This document shows, piece after piece, positions 19,295 through 31,729 of a DNA stretch of 64,000 bases (position 1 is the stretch's first letter; every line of letters starts with the position of its first letter). The position numbers and the translations under genes were made by a program. A model generated the notes under the pieces. The model made no database searches and was not told where the DNA came from. It saw only the letters and a list, made by a program, of their open reading frames with translations. Origin of the DNA: Bugula neritina (lineage: Eukaryota > Bryozoa > Gymnolaemata > Cheilostomatida > Bugulidae); NCBI GenBank assembly GCA_964035545.1, contig OZ037770.1, forward strand, positions 7,951,473 to 8,015,472, written 5' to 3'.

Positions 19295-19693
19295 CTATTG
19301 TACATTGTTTTGTTTCTCGAGAGCTATTCCCAAGTTCCATTGGATCTGTTGAATAAAATATTTCACTGCAAAGTGCTCTCCAGCCTCGATATACATTTTG
19401 CAAAGTTGCACGCACAAGAAAAATATTGTTTCTAAGCGAATAGCTGAGATATTTGGATCCGTCGAATCTTTTGCCACTTTACAAAACTGAACGTAACCAT
19501 TAGTCTCGTACATATCCTCGGCTAGTTCGACCAATTCATTTATTTCTTCCTCACTCCAATTTTGATGTTTATTGTACATGTCCAAAACGGTTTGCGTTAT
19601 ACAATAGTTAACGTAATGTTGTATACTCATTTTCGAAAGCTTGTACCATATATAATTATAAGCGTTTTTCTGTAATAGATATAAATTTTCCAT
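19295..19693 (-). CDS. Polinton small acidic helical ORF (132 aa), unknown
   Basis: Intact from ATG 19,693 (upstream extension has only TTG). Predicted mostly helical, acidic, with NWSEEEINELVELAEDMY and several aromatic/Cys residues; no known motif. It sits between the ATPase and PolB on the same strand, so it is probably an element gene. Function unknown. Confidence 0.55.
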   Translation of the reverse strand: MENLYLLQKNAYNYIWYKLSKMSIQHYVNYCITQTVLDMYNKHQNWSEEEINELVELAEDMYETNGYVQFCKVAKDSTDPNISAIRLETIFFLCVQLCKMYIEAGEHFAVKYFIQQIQWNLGIALEKQNNVQ

Positions 19694-19861
19694 CGTAGAA
19701 TATTGATTGTTGCGACCTATCAACCGAACAGTGAAATACCAATTAACTGAATGCGCTAACTGAATACAGTTTTTTTACAGTAAAGTAGGTTTGGTTGTCA
19801 CGTGATCTTGTGATACAATTCTCTTTCCGTAAAAATAATTTAAAGCTTTTCGATTTTGAAC

Positions 19862-22800
19862 TTACGTCAATATTTCTTCACCTTTTACTAGAAAAACCTT
19901 GTTCGTACCGTAAGCAATTTTCTGATTTATCAATACATCGGAGTAATCTTTTTCGGTATAGTTCTTGTGCAATTTACTGACACCTTTTGAACTGTATTTA
20001 GGTTCTTCCCCGAAACAATAGTAACGTTTGGAGCAAAGCGCTACAAAACCTTGGGAGACATTTTCGCAGTGAAACAACCCCAAAGATCTTTTGTGGAACT
20101 TGGCACTAGCTTTACAACAGTCTAATGGATTCCAGGTTTGCCCGTTAAACATACATTGAAAATACTGTGACTTGTGTTCATCGCAATATTCTCTACACAT
20201 CCAACTAGTGTGTTCTTGTTCAAATTCATTTCTCATATCACTTTTAACCGCTAGGTACAAAGTTTTTTCACTTAGAGCTAAATACATTGAGTCAGTGTCC
20301 ATTTGAATCAAAGCAAAACTGTCTAGAGATAGAAACTTTAACAAAAAATCGTAATAGAATTTCAACATGGCTAGCTTTGCATACTCTAATACTTGAAAGC
20401 CAATTTGTACTGGTACATTGAGTCTAATCTTAGCTTTTCGTGATTCAATTTCAACTAGTTGAGAATCAATTTCTTGTAAGCTGTTAAATCTTGGATTGTT
20501 TACCAGTTTTGAGATGTTTGTCTCTTCAGCATCACAATATATGATATCAGTGTGACTCTCCAGGTTGACTAGTGTTCGGCCATACGCGGAGTTTCCTGAA
20601 ATATAGCGAAGTGGATTATTTTGAAATATATTGAGTAATTAATCAATGCAAAAGTTATCGCTCTTGCTAGATGCTTAAGTGATTTGCATATTAATAACCA
20701 TTGAATAAGTGCTATGTTTAAACATTTCAATATTTACTAAATACCTATTAGTTTGCATGAATCCGATATAATCTGCTTTGAGGAATCGAGGTCACCAGCT
20801 CTCCTAGCCTCCATTACCTTTTCACCAAACAGCTTGAAGCATTTGATGGCTTGTATTGAATTACTTGATATACTTTTGTAACCACTAAGCCGTGTTGTAG
20901 GTACCATTGCAGTAGCGGGGTGGACAAAAGGATTTTGTTCCCGAAATAGCTACTGATTAAAGTACGTGATGGCTTTTTTAGTAAACTATTTCTTTTGCAA
21001 ATTGTTTCATGTGCGGGCCTATGTCATCCTTTGATATCAGTACATTTTTTGTATAGGTTGATATTCAGCAAATATTGTTTTCAAGTCTTCAGGTGTTTCT
21101 ATATCAACTTCAGCCATTCCAAACATTGAACCATTTTTGATTTCTTCCAGTATTTTGCTTTCTGATATTACGTATCTTGAATCAACAATGAAGTCCAGAT
21201 TTGAGCAGAACTCACTGACATCACTGTTTTCCTTTTTCAAATTATCAAATTCACACTCCCAAGTATGGTAGACTCTGTAACCCAAATCTTGGAAATATTT
21301 CAGCGTATTGTATGTGTCTATTTGATTTTGTAAATCTTTTTCTTTGTTATTAAACTTCCCATTTGGACAATAGTCGCATAGATGTCTGTGAAACCAGCAT
21401 CCTGAGTAGTTGAACACTAGTTCACTACCATCACTCGCCAGGGCGTATCCATCGACTGGTATGTTTCGTCCACCTATTTGACGTTCGGTGCTGTTAAACT
21501 TGTGTTGAATTTTGACTCCGAGCAGCTTTGACATGCATTTTAGCCATACTGTAGCTTTTTCACCCGAATAGTAGCTTTTTTCTATTCTAAAGCTATTTTC
21601 TCTCCGCCTTCTTACAAAGGCTCCTGTGGGCATATCTTTCACTAGGCAACTCAAATATAAACTTGTCGCATCATATCCTACACATGTTTGCGTAGTTTTG
21701 GCTTGATCACCAAAGTATTCAGGTTTAATCTTTGTTGCGCCAGCTTCTTGATACCTTGAGAACACAATTGATAAACCACCTCTAATGTTTGATTTGATAA
21801 GTTGGTGAATGTCTTTAAACTTATCACCAAACAGAAAGATTGGTGCTTCTGGGTCTTTTAATTGAAATAAATATTAAATCGCTAGTCCTGGTATAGATAT
21901 AGCTGACTTGAAATCAAGATTGCATGATTTGTAAAATTCATTTTGCTTTTCTAATGCTGGTATAAAGTGTCTGACATCTTCGTTATTGTAGTACTCTAGT
22001 AAGTCTTTTAATGTTTTCATTCCTTTCTGTACCCATATTTCTTTGCATTTTTCATACTCCTGAACGGATATGTTTTTACCTTTCAGTTTACTGTAAAACT
22101 CTTCATGAGCGGGGAACTCTGTTCTGTCTAGCACTTCCATAGATGTGAATATGTCATAAGGCCAGAAGAATTTTTCCCCTTCAAATCCCATAGCTTTTAG
22201 ATAATCAGAGTACGAAAACCCTGGAGCAAGAAAATTGAGCACGTCTAGAAATCTTAATTTTTCCGTTTGAATACACATGTATTTGTTTCCTTTTTTAGCT
22301 GTAAACAAAACTTTTTGGTTTTGTCCTAATAGATACCGTAGCATATGTTGTCGAATCAATGGAATGTCATAGACAGCGCTGTTGAAAGACAAGACCATCA
22401 AGTCTTTCAAATAACAGTGGAGTTGACTTTCTAGTGTTCAAACTTTTTTTTGACATTGTTCACTGCTTTGTTATTACGACTAGCTTCAATTTCTTTCTTG
22501 ATGCACTCGTCAGCTTTTTCACGTAATTGTTTAAACACATCATTGTATCTAACAAGCAATCTCTGGTAGCATACTTCAGACAGCTTTGTAAGGAAATCCA
22601 TCATTTTCACAACCAGCTCGTATTCATTTCCAGAATTCATGAAATTCACTGGTTGTGTATAACCAGATACGTTTGAGCATAAACTTATACAAGCCAACTA
22701 GTGTTTGTTTTTATAGTGTATTGTATTTGTGTTTGCAGGTAAATCAATCGAAGACATCATCGTTTCGCAATCAAACACAGCAAAGTACGGATAATGTCGT

Positions 22801-24201
22801 CTATTTTCATCAACTGTGATGTGAACATTTTCAAGCTTTTCGAAAATAGATCGAGACGGAGTATACACCCCGTAGAGATACACAAGGTTTGTTTCACCAG
22901 CTGTACACACTGTGTTATGACTATTCAATGCTTTGACTGATTTCATTAGCTTGTTACAAAATGTACATTTGTATGACTTTGTGTAAAGAGAGATGTTTTT
23001 TATCCAACTGAAATGTGATTCCTCTAGATGTAGGTTTAGTTTGTGTTTGTAATTGGTAGTGGCTCTGTACATAAGCTTTGCATTAGCTTCTTTCCCTGTA
23101 TTGTATTTCAAGGTGTACACATTAATAGAACAGTTCAGTATTCTCTCGGCAAATCTGAGGTCTGATAAAGGCACTCCTTTAAAATCTTGATTCAGTTTGT
23201 TCATACCATTCAAGTACATTTCATAATAATGTTTCGTAGACTGTGTTAAAGTACTCTGCTGCCCTTTTGAGTAAGCTAGAGCTCTAAATAGACATAAGTT
23301 GTCTTCATACAGTCTTCCAGTTGTATCAGTGCTAACTGTTATAATTGCTTTGTTTTGTTTTGTTCTCTCAGACGGAGATATAGGGCATCCGATATTGTGG
23401 TCTGGTATAGGAAATACATACAATGTAATATTTGTTATTTTGTGAACACTCCACGAAGTGTTTGGCCTGTTCTGAGTTGCTTTCTCTACGAAATCTTTTT
23501 CTGTCATTTCTTTCACAAGTTGATTAAAATCTTGTAAATTCTTTATTAGCTTTGGCGAGGCAAAAAGTTTATCAACACCCATGCTAGCATGAAAGTATCT
23601 CAACTTTTCCTCATTTTGATTCAAAAGGATAAAACCAATTGAAGCATTGCATTTGAATTTCAATGTTTGTTCATGAAATATTAATTTCACTTCTTTATTG
23701 TTTAAAGTAGAAATAATGTTATTGTCTTTTATCAATCGATTGTACACACTACAATATTTCCCTTTTCTGTTGTACGTTCTTATAGCTGACCAGTTTTTTT
23801 TCAATAGAGCGTTTGTTTCCTCTTCGTAAATGCCTTTGTACTGATAGCATTCAATATCATCACTGAATGTGGTTTGAGGTTTTTTGTTTGACCTTCTCTC
23901 TGCTCCGTTTGAGTTTGTATTCTAAAATTTATCAAGATTATCATTGATTAGTTAGCTTTGATTTTGTTCTGATAGTATATGTAGTAGGATCATATTCATA
24001 TCGTATCGTATCACTCACTAGATAAATTACCGTGTTATGACATTGGTGATTCGTTTTCCACGGTGCATACAACCGTTTACATTGATCACATCTTTTTTTG
24101 TGAATACTTTGGTGTCTACTCAAACTTTGCTTGTGGTTATAACTTTTTCCACATATGTGACACTTGAATTTCTCTAAAACATTGAAGTATAAATTATTCT
24201 T
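19862..24201 (-). pseudogene. polB: Polinton protein-primed DNA polymerase B with two introns, multiply broken
   Basis: N-terminal exon (24,201-24,019) encodes a C2H2 finger (CHICGKSYNHKQSLSRH). A 97-nt intron (24,018-23,922, donor GTGAGT, acceptor TTTTAG) is in phase. The long second exon has exonuclease motifs FAVFDCET (near 22,785) and LSFNSAVYDIPLI (22,390), and polymerase motif A YDATSLYLS (21,690). A 149-nt intron (20,744-20,596) splits motif B (LIG/NSAYG), and the last exon holds motif C QMDTDS (20,310). Breaks: in-frame TAG 22,700-22,698, frameshift near 22,435, TAA 21,876-21,874, frameshifts near 21,045, 20,990 and 20,835. The true 5' end is unclear; no ATG precedes the finger. Confidence 0.88.
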
Positions 24202-24389
24202 TTAACCACCTTGATAGAGATGCAAGGATCAAAGAAAATTACTTCAAATAGAGATATTGTTTATTAATATGTAAATAGATACATTCATAAATGTATATAC
24301 TTGACATATAGTGGCATTATCAGTTAGAATTGTCAGGTTTACTACACTCTTCATCAGAGCCAGAAGAACAGTGTTTTAAACTTTTTTAC

Positions 24390-24880
24390 CGAGTGTATAT
24401 TAAGATATATTGAAATAGATTGAAATAGATTAAAGTATATAGATGTTGTATATTAACAACTCGCTTTTATACATTCTGTGTTCAATAGTAGCGGTGCTAG
24501 AACTGAATTTCTTTTCATCGAGTATATATTGAGATAGATTGAAGTATATAGATGTTGTATATTAACAACTCGCTTTTATACATTTTGTGTTTAATGGTGG
24601 CAGAGATAGTATTGAATTTCTTTTCATTGAGTATATATTGAGATAGATTAAAGTATATAGATGTTGTATATTAACAACTCGTTTTTATACATTCTGTGTT
24701 TAATAGTGGCAGAGATAGTATTGAATTTCTTTTTATCAAGTATATATTGAGATAGATTGAAGTATATAGATGTTGTATATTAACAACTCGCTTTTATACA
24801 TTTTGTGTTTAATAGTGGCAGAGATAGTATTGAATTTCTTTTCACCGAGTATATATTGAGATATATTGTAACAATATTTT
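24390..24880. repeat. 109-bp tandem repeat (about 4 copies) upstream of PolB
   Basis: Units marked by ATATAGATGTTGTATATTAA at about 24,437, 24,546, 24,655 and 24,764. AT-rich, no coding frame. It lies between PolB and the spliced gene and may contain a promoter or origin-like region. Confidence 0.85.
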
Positions 24881-25067
24881 AAACAATAAATTGCATAAAA
24901 GTATTTCATTCACCAACATAAAATATTTCCCCATCACCAAAAAATACAACATATTCATATTGTTATAAAGTCAGTGTCAGTCCGTCAGCCTAAAAATTTT
25001 ATGATTGGTTCAGCTCGCTTAAAATAACTATATTAATCTGGTGATATGTCATCTACTTTAATTTCGG

Positions 25068-26373
25068 TCACATTTGTGACCAAAATAAGTCCTCGTTTAC
25101 TTTTTTTATCACACCGCTTCTCAGAACGCATGTTAATTTTCCCACTTTTCCATAAAGTTGTTGTACATTTAATAACACAGGTTGTCCATTGACTACAGCG
25201 TTTACGCAAATCTCATCTTTCATGTTTCTGACCACGTCAACATAACAAACGAGCAGTGTTGCGTTTTCACTTTTACCGTAAAATTTAACTTTTTTTTCAA
25301 AAATTTTAGCTAGCTTTGTTTTAAAAAGTTCTAGGTGTTTGGATTTTTTTACATATAAACATGGCCCACTGTTGGGAATTTTCGATTCGTAAATTTTTAA
25401 TTCACCGATAAATTCATCGGACTTGAAAAAAAATTTACGCGAATGGTTAAATGTAGGTATTATCTTGTCATTGTCGGTGTAGTAAGATAATTGTGATTGA
25501 TCATAATTAAGAGGGACTAGATAGCAGCCTTCTTCATTTGCAGGTGTTTTGCTCTGATCGACAGCGGTAGCAGCAGTGGCAGCATCATCACTTGTAGTAA
25601 CAGTTGTACCAGCAGAGGAACTAGCGGATGGAATAAACGACGTCATAGAGGAAGGAGTGGTAGTAACGCTAAAAAGAGGGATCTATTACTATGTTTTATA
25701 ATATGTGACTTATTCTACGTAATATAATTTATTACACGACAAACGTCTGTCTATTTGTTTATAGTTTGTCAAGTGAATACAATTAATTGTGAGTCTTACA
25801 GATGATTGATGATTTCTGATATTCTACTAACCTCACGCTGGTAGATACAGATGGCTCGCTAGTCAACTCATCCACCTTTGGAATTGATGCAGGTTTCTTA
25901 CGCTTTGATTCACCAGACTTAGATTCACTAAAATAATATTATTGTAATGAATAAGATGCTGCTTTTAGCTGATAAAAAAGGTTAGCTTAGTTATAGAAAG
26001 CTAACACTATAGTCAACTAAAATCATTCTCGTGTTAATAATATTCTAACAGGTTAGTGGTTAGCATAGTTATAGAAAACTAACACTATAGTCAACTAAAA
26101 TCATTCTCGTGTTAATAATATTCTAACAGGTTAGTGGTTAGCATAGTTATAGAAAACTAACACTATAGTCAACTAAAATCATTCTCGTGTTAATAATATT
26201 CTAACAGGTTAGTGGTGAGATAGCCAAAAGAAATATATTATTACTTACTTTTTTCTTTTAGAAGGCTTTAAGGCTTTGAGTGGTTCAACTGTACTGGAAC
26301 TAGTACTCGTTTCTCCCACTTTTTTTCTGAGTTGTAGTAGTTCAGCTTCTAACTTCTTTACTAAATCTCCCAT
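25068..26373 (-). CDS. Three-exon Polinton-associated gene of unknown function (273 aa)
   Basis: Exon 1 26,373-26,249 (an in-frame upstream ATG lies at 26,400), exon 2 25,927-25,832, exon 3 25,668-25,068. Donors are GTAAGT and GTTAGT, acceptors TTTTAG and TTTTTAG, and every junction is phase 2, so the frame is continuous. The first exon starts as a leucine-zipper-like helix (LVKKLEAELLQLRKKV), then a Ser/Thr/Lys-rich linker with KPSKRKK, then a folded-looking C-terminal region with YLVPLNYDQSQLSYYTD and PCLYVKKSKHLELF. It points the same way as PolB. A TATATAAAAG box lies at 26,416-26,425. Not recognised; perhaps a DNA-binding or regulatory protein of the element. Confidence 0.7.
25983..26215. 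repeat. 78-bp tandem repeat (3 copies) inside intron 1 of the spliced gene
   Basis: Three copies containing ATAGTCAACTAAAATCATTC, almost identical. They fill most of intron 1 (26,248-25,928) and leave both splice sites clear. Confidence 0.9.
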
Positions 26374-26415
26374 GGTGTTTGCTGGTGTTCTATGAAACAT
26401 AAAAGTTTTTCGAGG

Positions 26416-26425
26416 CTTTTATATA
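26416..26425 (-). promoter_or_regulatory. TATA box of the spliced Polinton gene
   Basis: Minus-strand TATATAAAAG, 43-52 bp upstream of ATG 26,373. At normal TATA-to-start spacing transcription would begin near 26,390, favouring ATG 26,373 over 26,400. Confidence 0.5.
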
Positions 26426-26657
26426 CTGAGATTTTGTAATTTATTCCTACGTAAATGGAATTTATCTTAACTAAAAGTTTTCCTCTTTTTTATTATAGGG
26501 AGTTGGGTGGTAACATTCTAATTATAATCTGCCGGTTTAAAGTTTACTCACGTAAGCAATATTATATCAGTTTACGTAGGTGATACGTGTTTTGACAGTT
26601 GCATATGTATTTAAATTTCAACTAGGACACTTCCCATCCGTAAATTAGAAATTGCCA

Positions 26658-26998
26658 AACAAGTACTTCAGAAGGCATTGGTTTCAGACTACACAAATCA
26701 TAATACTCTAAGAAACTATTTTACGCTCTTGGAATCAACGGGAAAGGTCTTCAACAATGGCGGAATAGATATAGATAGAGAGGAATACGAGAAAGGTTAC
26801 AGTCTAATGGCCTTTGATTTAACTCCTGACCTAGATTTGAGCACTTGCTTTCATTTGATAAAGCGAGGAACAATAAGATTAGAGCTAAAGTTTTCTCAGG
26901 CACTTGACACACCCGTTAATGTGATTGTCTACTCCGAATTTGACTCTGGTATAAAAATTGATAAGAATAGAGCCGTACTTACAAATTTCTACGCGTGA
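26658..26998 (+). pseudogene. Polinton capsid C-terminal fragment (right inverted copy)
   Basis: Matches the last ~113 codons of the left capsid gene (13,724-14,073 inverted) with about four amino-acid changes in ~105. It begins abruptly at AAACAAGTA, with unrelated sequence before it, so this is the inner edge of the inverted duplication. The stop overlaps the protease ATG exactly as on the left. Confidence 0.88.
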
Positions 26999-27537
26999 TG
27001 AATTCTAAAGAAATATATTCCATTCTTGAGAACGACGAGTGGGTGAAAAAGATGAACTTCATCGGTGTATTTCCAATCGATAGAATACCTAGTAGTAGTT
27101 TGACGGATTATCCTTGCTGTGGAGTTGTAAACACTAAACCTCACAATCATCCGGGAGAGCACTGGGTGATTTTTCTAAAGACAGAAAATAACACAGGAGT
27201 TTATTTTGACTCTTTTGGAAGTGGTCTTTACAACATGCCAGAGGTTTCGACTATATTTGATTCAGTGGACTCTTGGCAATTTAGTAGCACTCAGCTACAA
27301 TCTATATTTTCTACAGTTTGCGGTCAATATTGTATTTTTGTGTTAACGCATTTAGCCAGAGGTTTCTCACTAGAACACATTATATCTTTAATAAATGATT
27401 GTTGTGATACATACACAAATGATGCTTTTATATTTAATTACATTAATCAAAAATATAGTAATTTTTTAAATAAAAAACTGGAAATTGTAGACTTACCTTT
27501 TATTTTTGAGCAAGCTTCTTACCCTGTTAAAATTTAA
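26998..27537 (+). CDS. Adenain-like cysteine protease of the Polinton, intact right copy (179 aa)
   Basis: Full reading frame. Catalytic His in GEHWVIFL, acid in VYFDSFG, and the Gln/Cys pair in VCGQYCIFVL match the adenovirus-protease family (C5/Ulp1-like), which matures capsid proteins. Length fits the family. The short C-terminal region is Phe/Asn-rich. It is the undamaged twin of the split left copy and could still be expressed, though the capsid fragment upstream lacks its own start. Confidence 0.88.
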   Translation: MNSKEIYSILENDEWVKKMNFIGVFPIDRIPSSSLTDYPCCGVVNTKPHNHPGEHWVIFLKTENNTGVYFDSFGSGLYNMPEVSTIFDSVDSWQFSSTQLQSIFSTVCGQYCIFVLTHLARGFSLEHIISLINDCCDTYTNDAFIFNYINQKYSNFLNKKLEIVDLPFIFEQASYPVKI

Positions 27538-27548
27538 AGCTGTAATAT

Positions 27549-28209
27549 TCTATTATGACATTTTTTTTCAAGAAAATAAACGCATGGTGAAAAAAATCTC
27601 TTTCTGGTTATTGAATATTATAAGGAGTGTAGAATTTACCAAAGTGACAACAGTGATATAACGAGGCTAACTAATCATAGATCAATTTTTTAGTATGTGA
27701 GATTCTGACTACGTAGTTAGTTAAAAGGTGTAATTTGTTCACTGTAAGCTAAATTTGATAGCTACCACCTGTCAACTTTACAGCTTACAATGCTAATTCA
27801 TCATTAACAAATACAATGCTCACATAGTTAACGAGATGCTAATTTACATAGCCATAGAGTGTACAGTTGACAAGTTGGCTGATGCTAGATGCTTACTTCC
27901 ATAGCCGTAGAGGCGCTTATTATACTACTAATTTCAAATGCCTATCATAATTAACTCATTTTACAATCTATTATGATCATCAATAAAACTTTATATTGTC
28001 TAACAATGCACATTGCTTTTCATGACAGGTTAAACTAGTTGAAATATACTAGCAACAAATATTTGCAAATATCGGTATAAAATATAATTTTAATCTTACC
28101 ATAGGAATCACAAATACTTGAAATTTACAATAAAAATATAAAACAGTGATACCATTTACAGCAAAACTATACTTTAATATGCATTAAAACCAGTGTTAAG
28201 CAACACATA
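27549..28209. other. Non-coding flank of the Polinton right copy
   Basis: AT-rich, no ORF or splice model. The outer end of the Polinton must lie within or beyond this stretch, but without the left terminus in the window it cannot be placed. Confidence 0.5.
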
Positions 28210-29293
28210 GAGGAGAGTGGAGCTAGTCGAACTGTGGGGTTAGTTGAATCATGGTGTAGTGTTATGTTTACTCAGTAGTTCCCGTGGTGTAATGATTAGC
28301 ACACTTGCTTGCAAGCCAGAGGACTCAGGTTCGATTCCCAGTAGGGGCAAAGTTATATTACACATGGGGTTAGTTGAACCACGTGCTCTAAATTTTCCCC
28401 TATAAACCATTGCACTTTTTTACTTTAAAGCGTTTTATAGGTAAACGTACCAGACATATAAAAATATGTAAAATCAAAGTAGAAATTTTCAGGTCGGGTA
28501 AGCAAGTATTTTTCACATTTTTGCATAAAAAGTGAGCAAACTAAAAACTCAATTTTTCATAAAAAGTTGCATAGCATAGCATCTCAAATTTTAAGAGCCC
28601 AATCAAATAGATTCAGACATATATTTTCACCATGATCTCAAAGCTGGGCAATAACCTAAAGTTGGAGAGACATTCCACTCACTACAGATATTGACAATAG
28701 TTTATAGCGTGACAGCTAGCATGTGGCTAGTTGAATAACATAGGAAGTAGGGACAAGTTGAACCAGGTACCACTTCATATACGTGTAACTTGTTTAAAGA
28801 TGAATTACAAAAAAAAAACATCATTTGAAGGCTTTCTTACCAGTTTTTTTACAAATGCTTTGGTTTTAAAGTGTCTTCTGCGTCACCTGTCTTTAAGATG
28901 TTTAATTGTTACAATGACAATTTAGAGTTTCTGTTATTTGTTTATGGCAACTTATTCTGATTTTTGTTAATTATTTTTATTGTTAACTTTTGACAAATTG
29001 TTCTAAAACTTGCAAAATAGGTAAATTAACAGTGTATAGGTGTAATAGAATAAATGGCACTGGTTCAACTTTCACACAAGGTGGTTCAACCTGCCCCCTA
29101 CAGGGCGAGTTTTGCCAAAAAACTTGCAGTCAGAAAATTGATTCTATCTTAGTGTGTAAAATTTTTATATAGAAAAGGACAGCAACATATGATCGACTTT
29201 TATGGTGCTAGCCGGGTTAGCAAACATTTTCTTCAGAGCATAATATGCATGCTCAAAAACGCAATTTTTGGTTCAACTAGCACCACCCTTCCC
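28210..29293. mobile_element. TA-flanked 1.1-kb non-autonomous DNA element
   Basis: Imperfect 25-bp inverted ends, 20 of 25 matching when the flanking TA is counted (left GAGGAGAGTGGAGCTAGTC, right complement GGGAAGGGTGGTGCTAGTT), flanked by TA (28,208-28,209; 29,294-29,295), as for Tc1/mariner-type insertion. The inside has many copies of GTTGAACCA-like words in both directions and no transposase frame. Confidence 0.6.
28277..28349 (+). other. tRNA-like sequence (SINE head or tRNA pseudogene)
   Basis: Contains an A box (TGGTGTAATGATTAG) and a B box (GGTTCGATTCC) at normal spacing with an Ala-like anticodon loop word CTTGCAA. The anticodon and T stems do not pair properly, so it is not a functional tRNA. 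It lies inside the TA-flanked element. Confidence 0.5.
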
Positions 29294-30255
<962 letters not shown>

Positions 30256-30258
30256 ATG

Positions 30259-31697
30259 ATGGTGCCAAGTAGCAAGGGGTCAGGTTCTGGAGGTAAGAGT
30301 GGTGCTATTCTTGTTTTGCTATCTTGATTACTCTATAGCCTATATGATATATTATAATATGCCTTATATTATAGTTCCAATCAAACGTGTATAATATATA
30401 CTGTACCATACTAATACTATATTTATACTATATCTATATACTACATTTTTAGTTATTCTTCATTTCAAGTTTTATCTAAATCTGACACCATATTATGTTA
30501 GCTATGCTTTAATCAATATAATATGTTCAAATCTATAAACATTATGTTTAATTATAATAATTGTATACATCTTCTTTTTTTTCTTTGCATGATAGATGAA
30601 TGCAGAAAAGTTGCAGTTCTGTATGTAATATTGTTTTTCTAGAATTTACACAGCAGCTGTATATATCTTATGCATGGCGTATGTATAATATACATATACA
30701 TATTAAGATTTTACTATCTTCTTAATATGCTATATATATATATATATATATATAGCATGAATACATTCATGCTACATTTACATGTTGGAATTAACTTTGA
30801 TTCATAACTTTAGATTATGTATTTGGGATTTTCAATCTCCATTTCACAAAGCAAAAACTATGCATGTTACAAATATCTCGTATAGAAAAAACTGTAAATT
30901 TACATCTCAATATTTATTTAACTATTATAATTGTACCTGTGTATCTCAAATTAAATTCATATCTATATTCATATAATATTCATTTTATGGTGTACTTACA
31001 CTTAGTTTTCTTTCCATATAATATAGTATATAATATTCATGCATGCTCAAATCATGCATGTTTGATTCCGCTGCCATATAAATCAGAGTTTGCTTTTCCA
31101 ACGTGACTAATTGTTGATTTCTCTATAATTTCTAATTGTTGGTTTTTGAAGCTGGGTTGTCACCCTCTTGCTCTCCTTCCACCCACTTCTAGGTCTTCAG
31201 TCAACCATTTTGGATGGTCTATGTACTATCTGTCATTCAATAGACATGTTCAGTCCACCTGGTATTTATTCTTCACCATTATGTAACATGGCCTTCACTT
31301 TGTGCAACTGCAGGGCTACTACACTTGTCTAAATTGTTCCTTTCCTAAGTAGCCCAAAATCTAAAAAGTATACACACAATACTATGGGGGTATATAATAT
31401 GCCAGATTGCCTCAAATAAGTTTCTACTTATATCATGAAAATATATCCTAATATTAAAGTGTATTGCTTCACAGATAACACAATGTTTCTGTATATTGGC
31501 TATATAGTTATTGTGAAACACTCTCAAAATATATATTCTATTATCTTTTAAGTTATGATAATTCTTATTTTCTATTACATTTTGAATAATAATACAAATT
31601 TAAATGATACAATACTTGATGTGTGATACTGCCATTCCACTCATCTGCATTCAAGTCTCTACCTTTGTCATGCACATACATAATACACACGCACGCA

Positions 31698-31729
<32 letters not shown>

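Larger units (their letters stand above)
6628..27548 (-). mobile_element. Polinton/Maverick element, degenerate, carrying nested LTR elements
   Basis: Has the hallmark Polinton gene set on the minus strand: protein-primed PolB, FtsK/HerA-type ATPase, retroviral-type integrase with chromodomain, double-jelly-roll-type major capsid, minor capsid and adenain-like protease. Genes are tightly packed with ATGA/TGATG overlaps (18085, 15482, 13724). The inverted copy of capsid end plus protease (26,658-27,540) suggests an enlarged terminal inverted repeat, so the element probably extends beyond both ends given here. Elements B and D are nested inside and A lies at its left edge. PolB, integrase, capsid and left protease all carry breaks. 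Confidence 0.88.

Noticed and set aside
28277-28349. Functional tRNA-Ala gene
   Set aside because: A and B boxes are present but anticodon and T stems do not pair.
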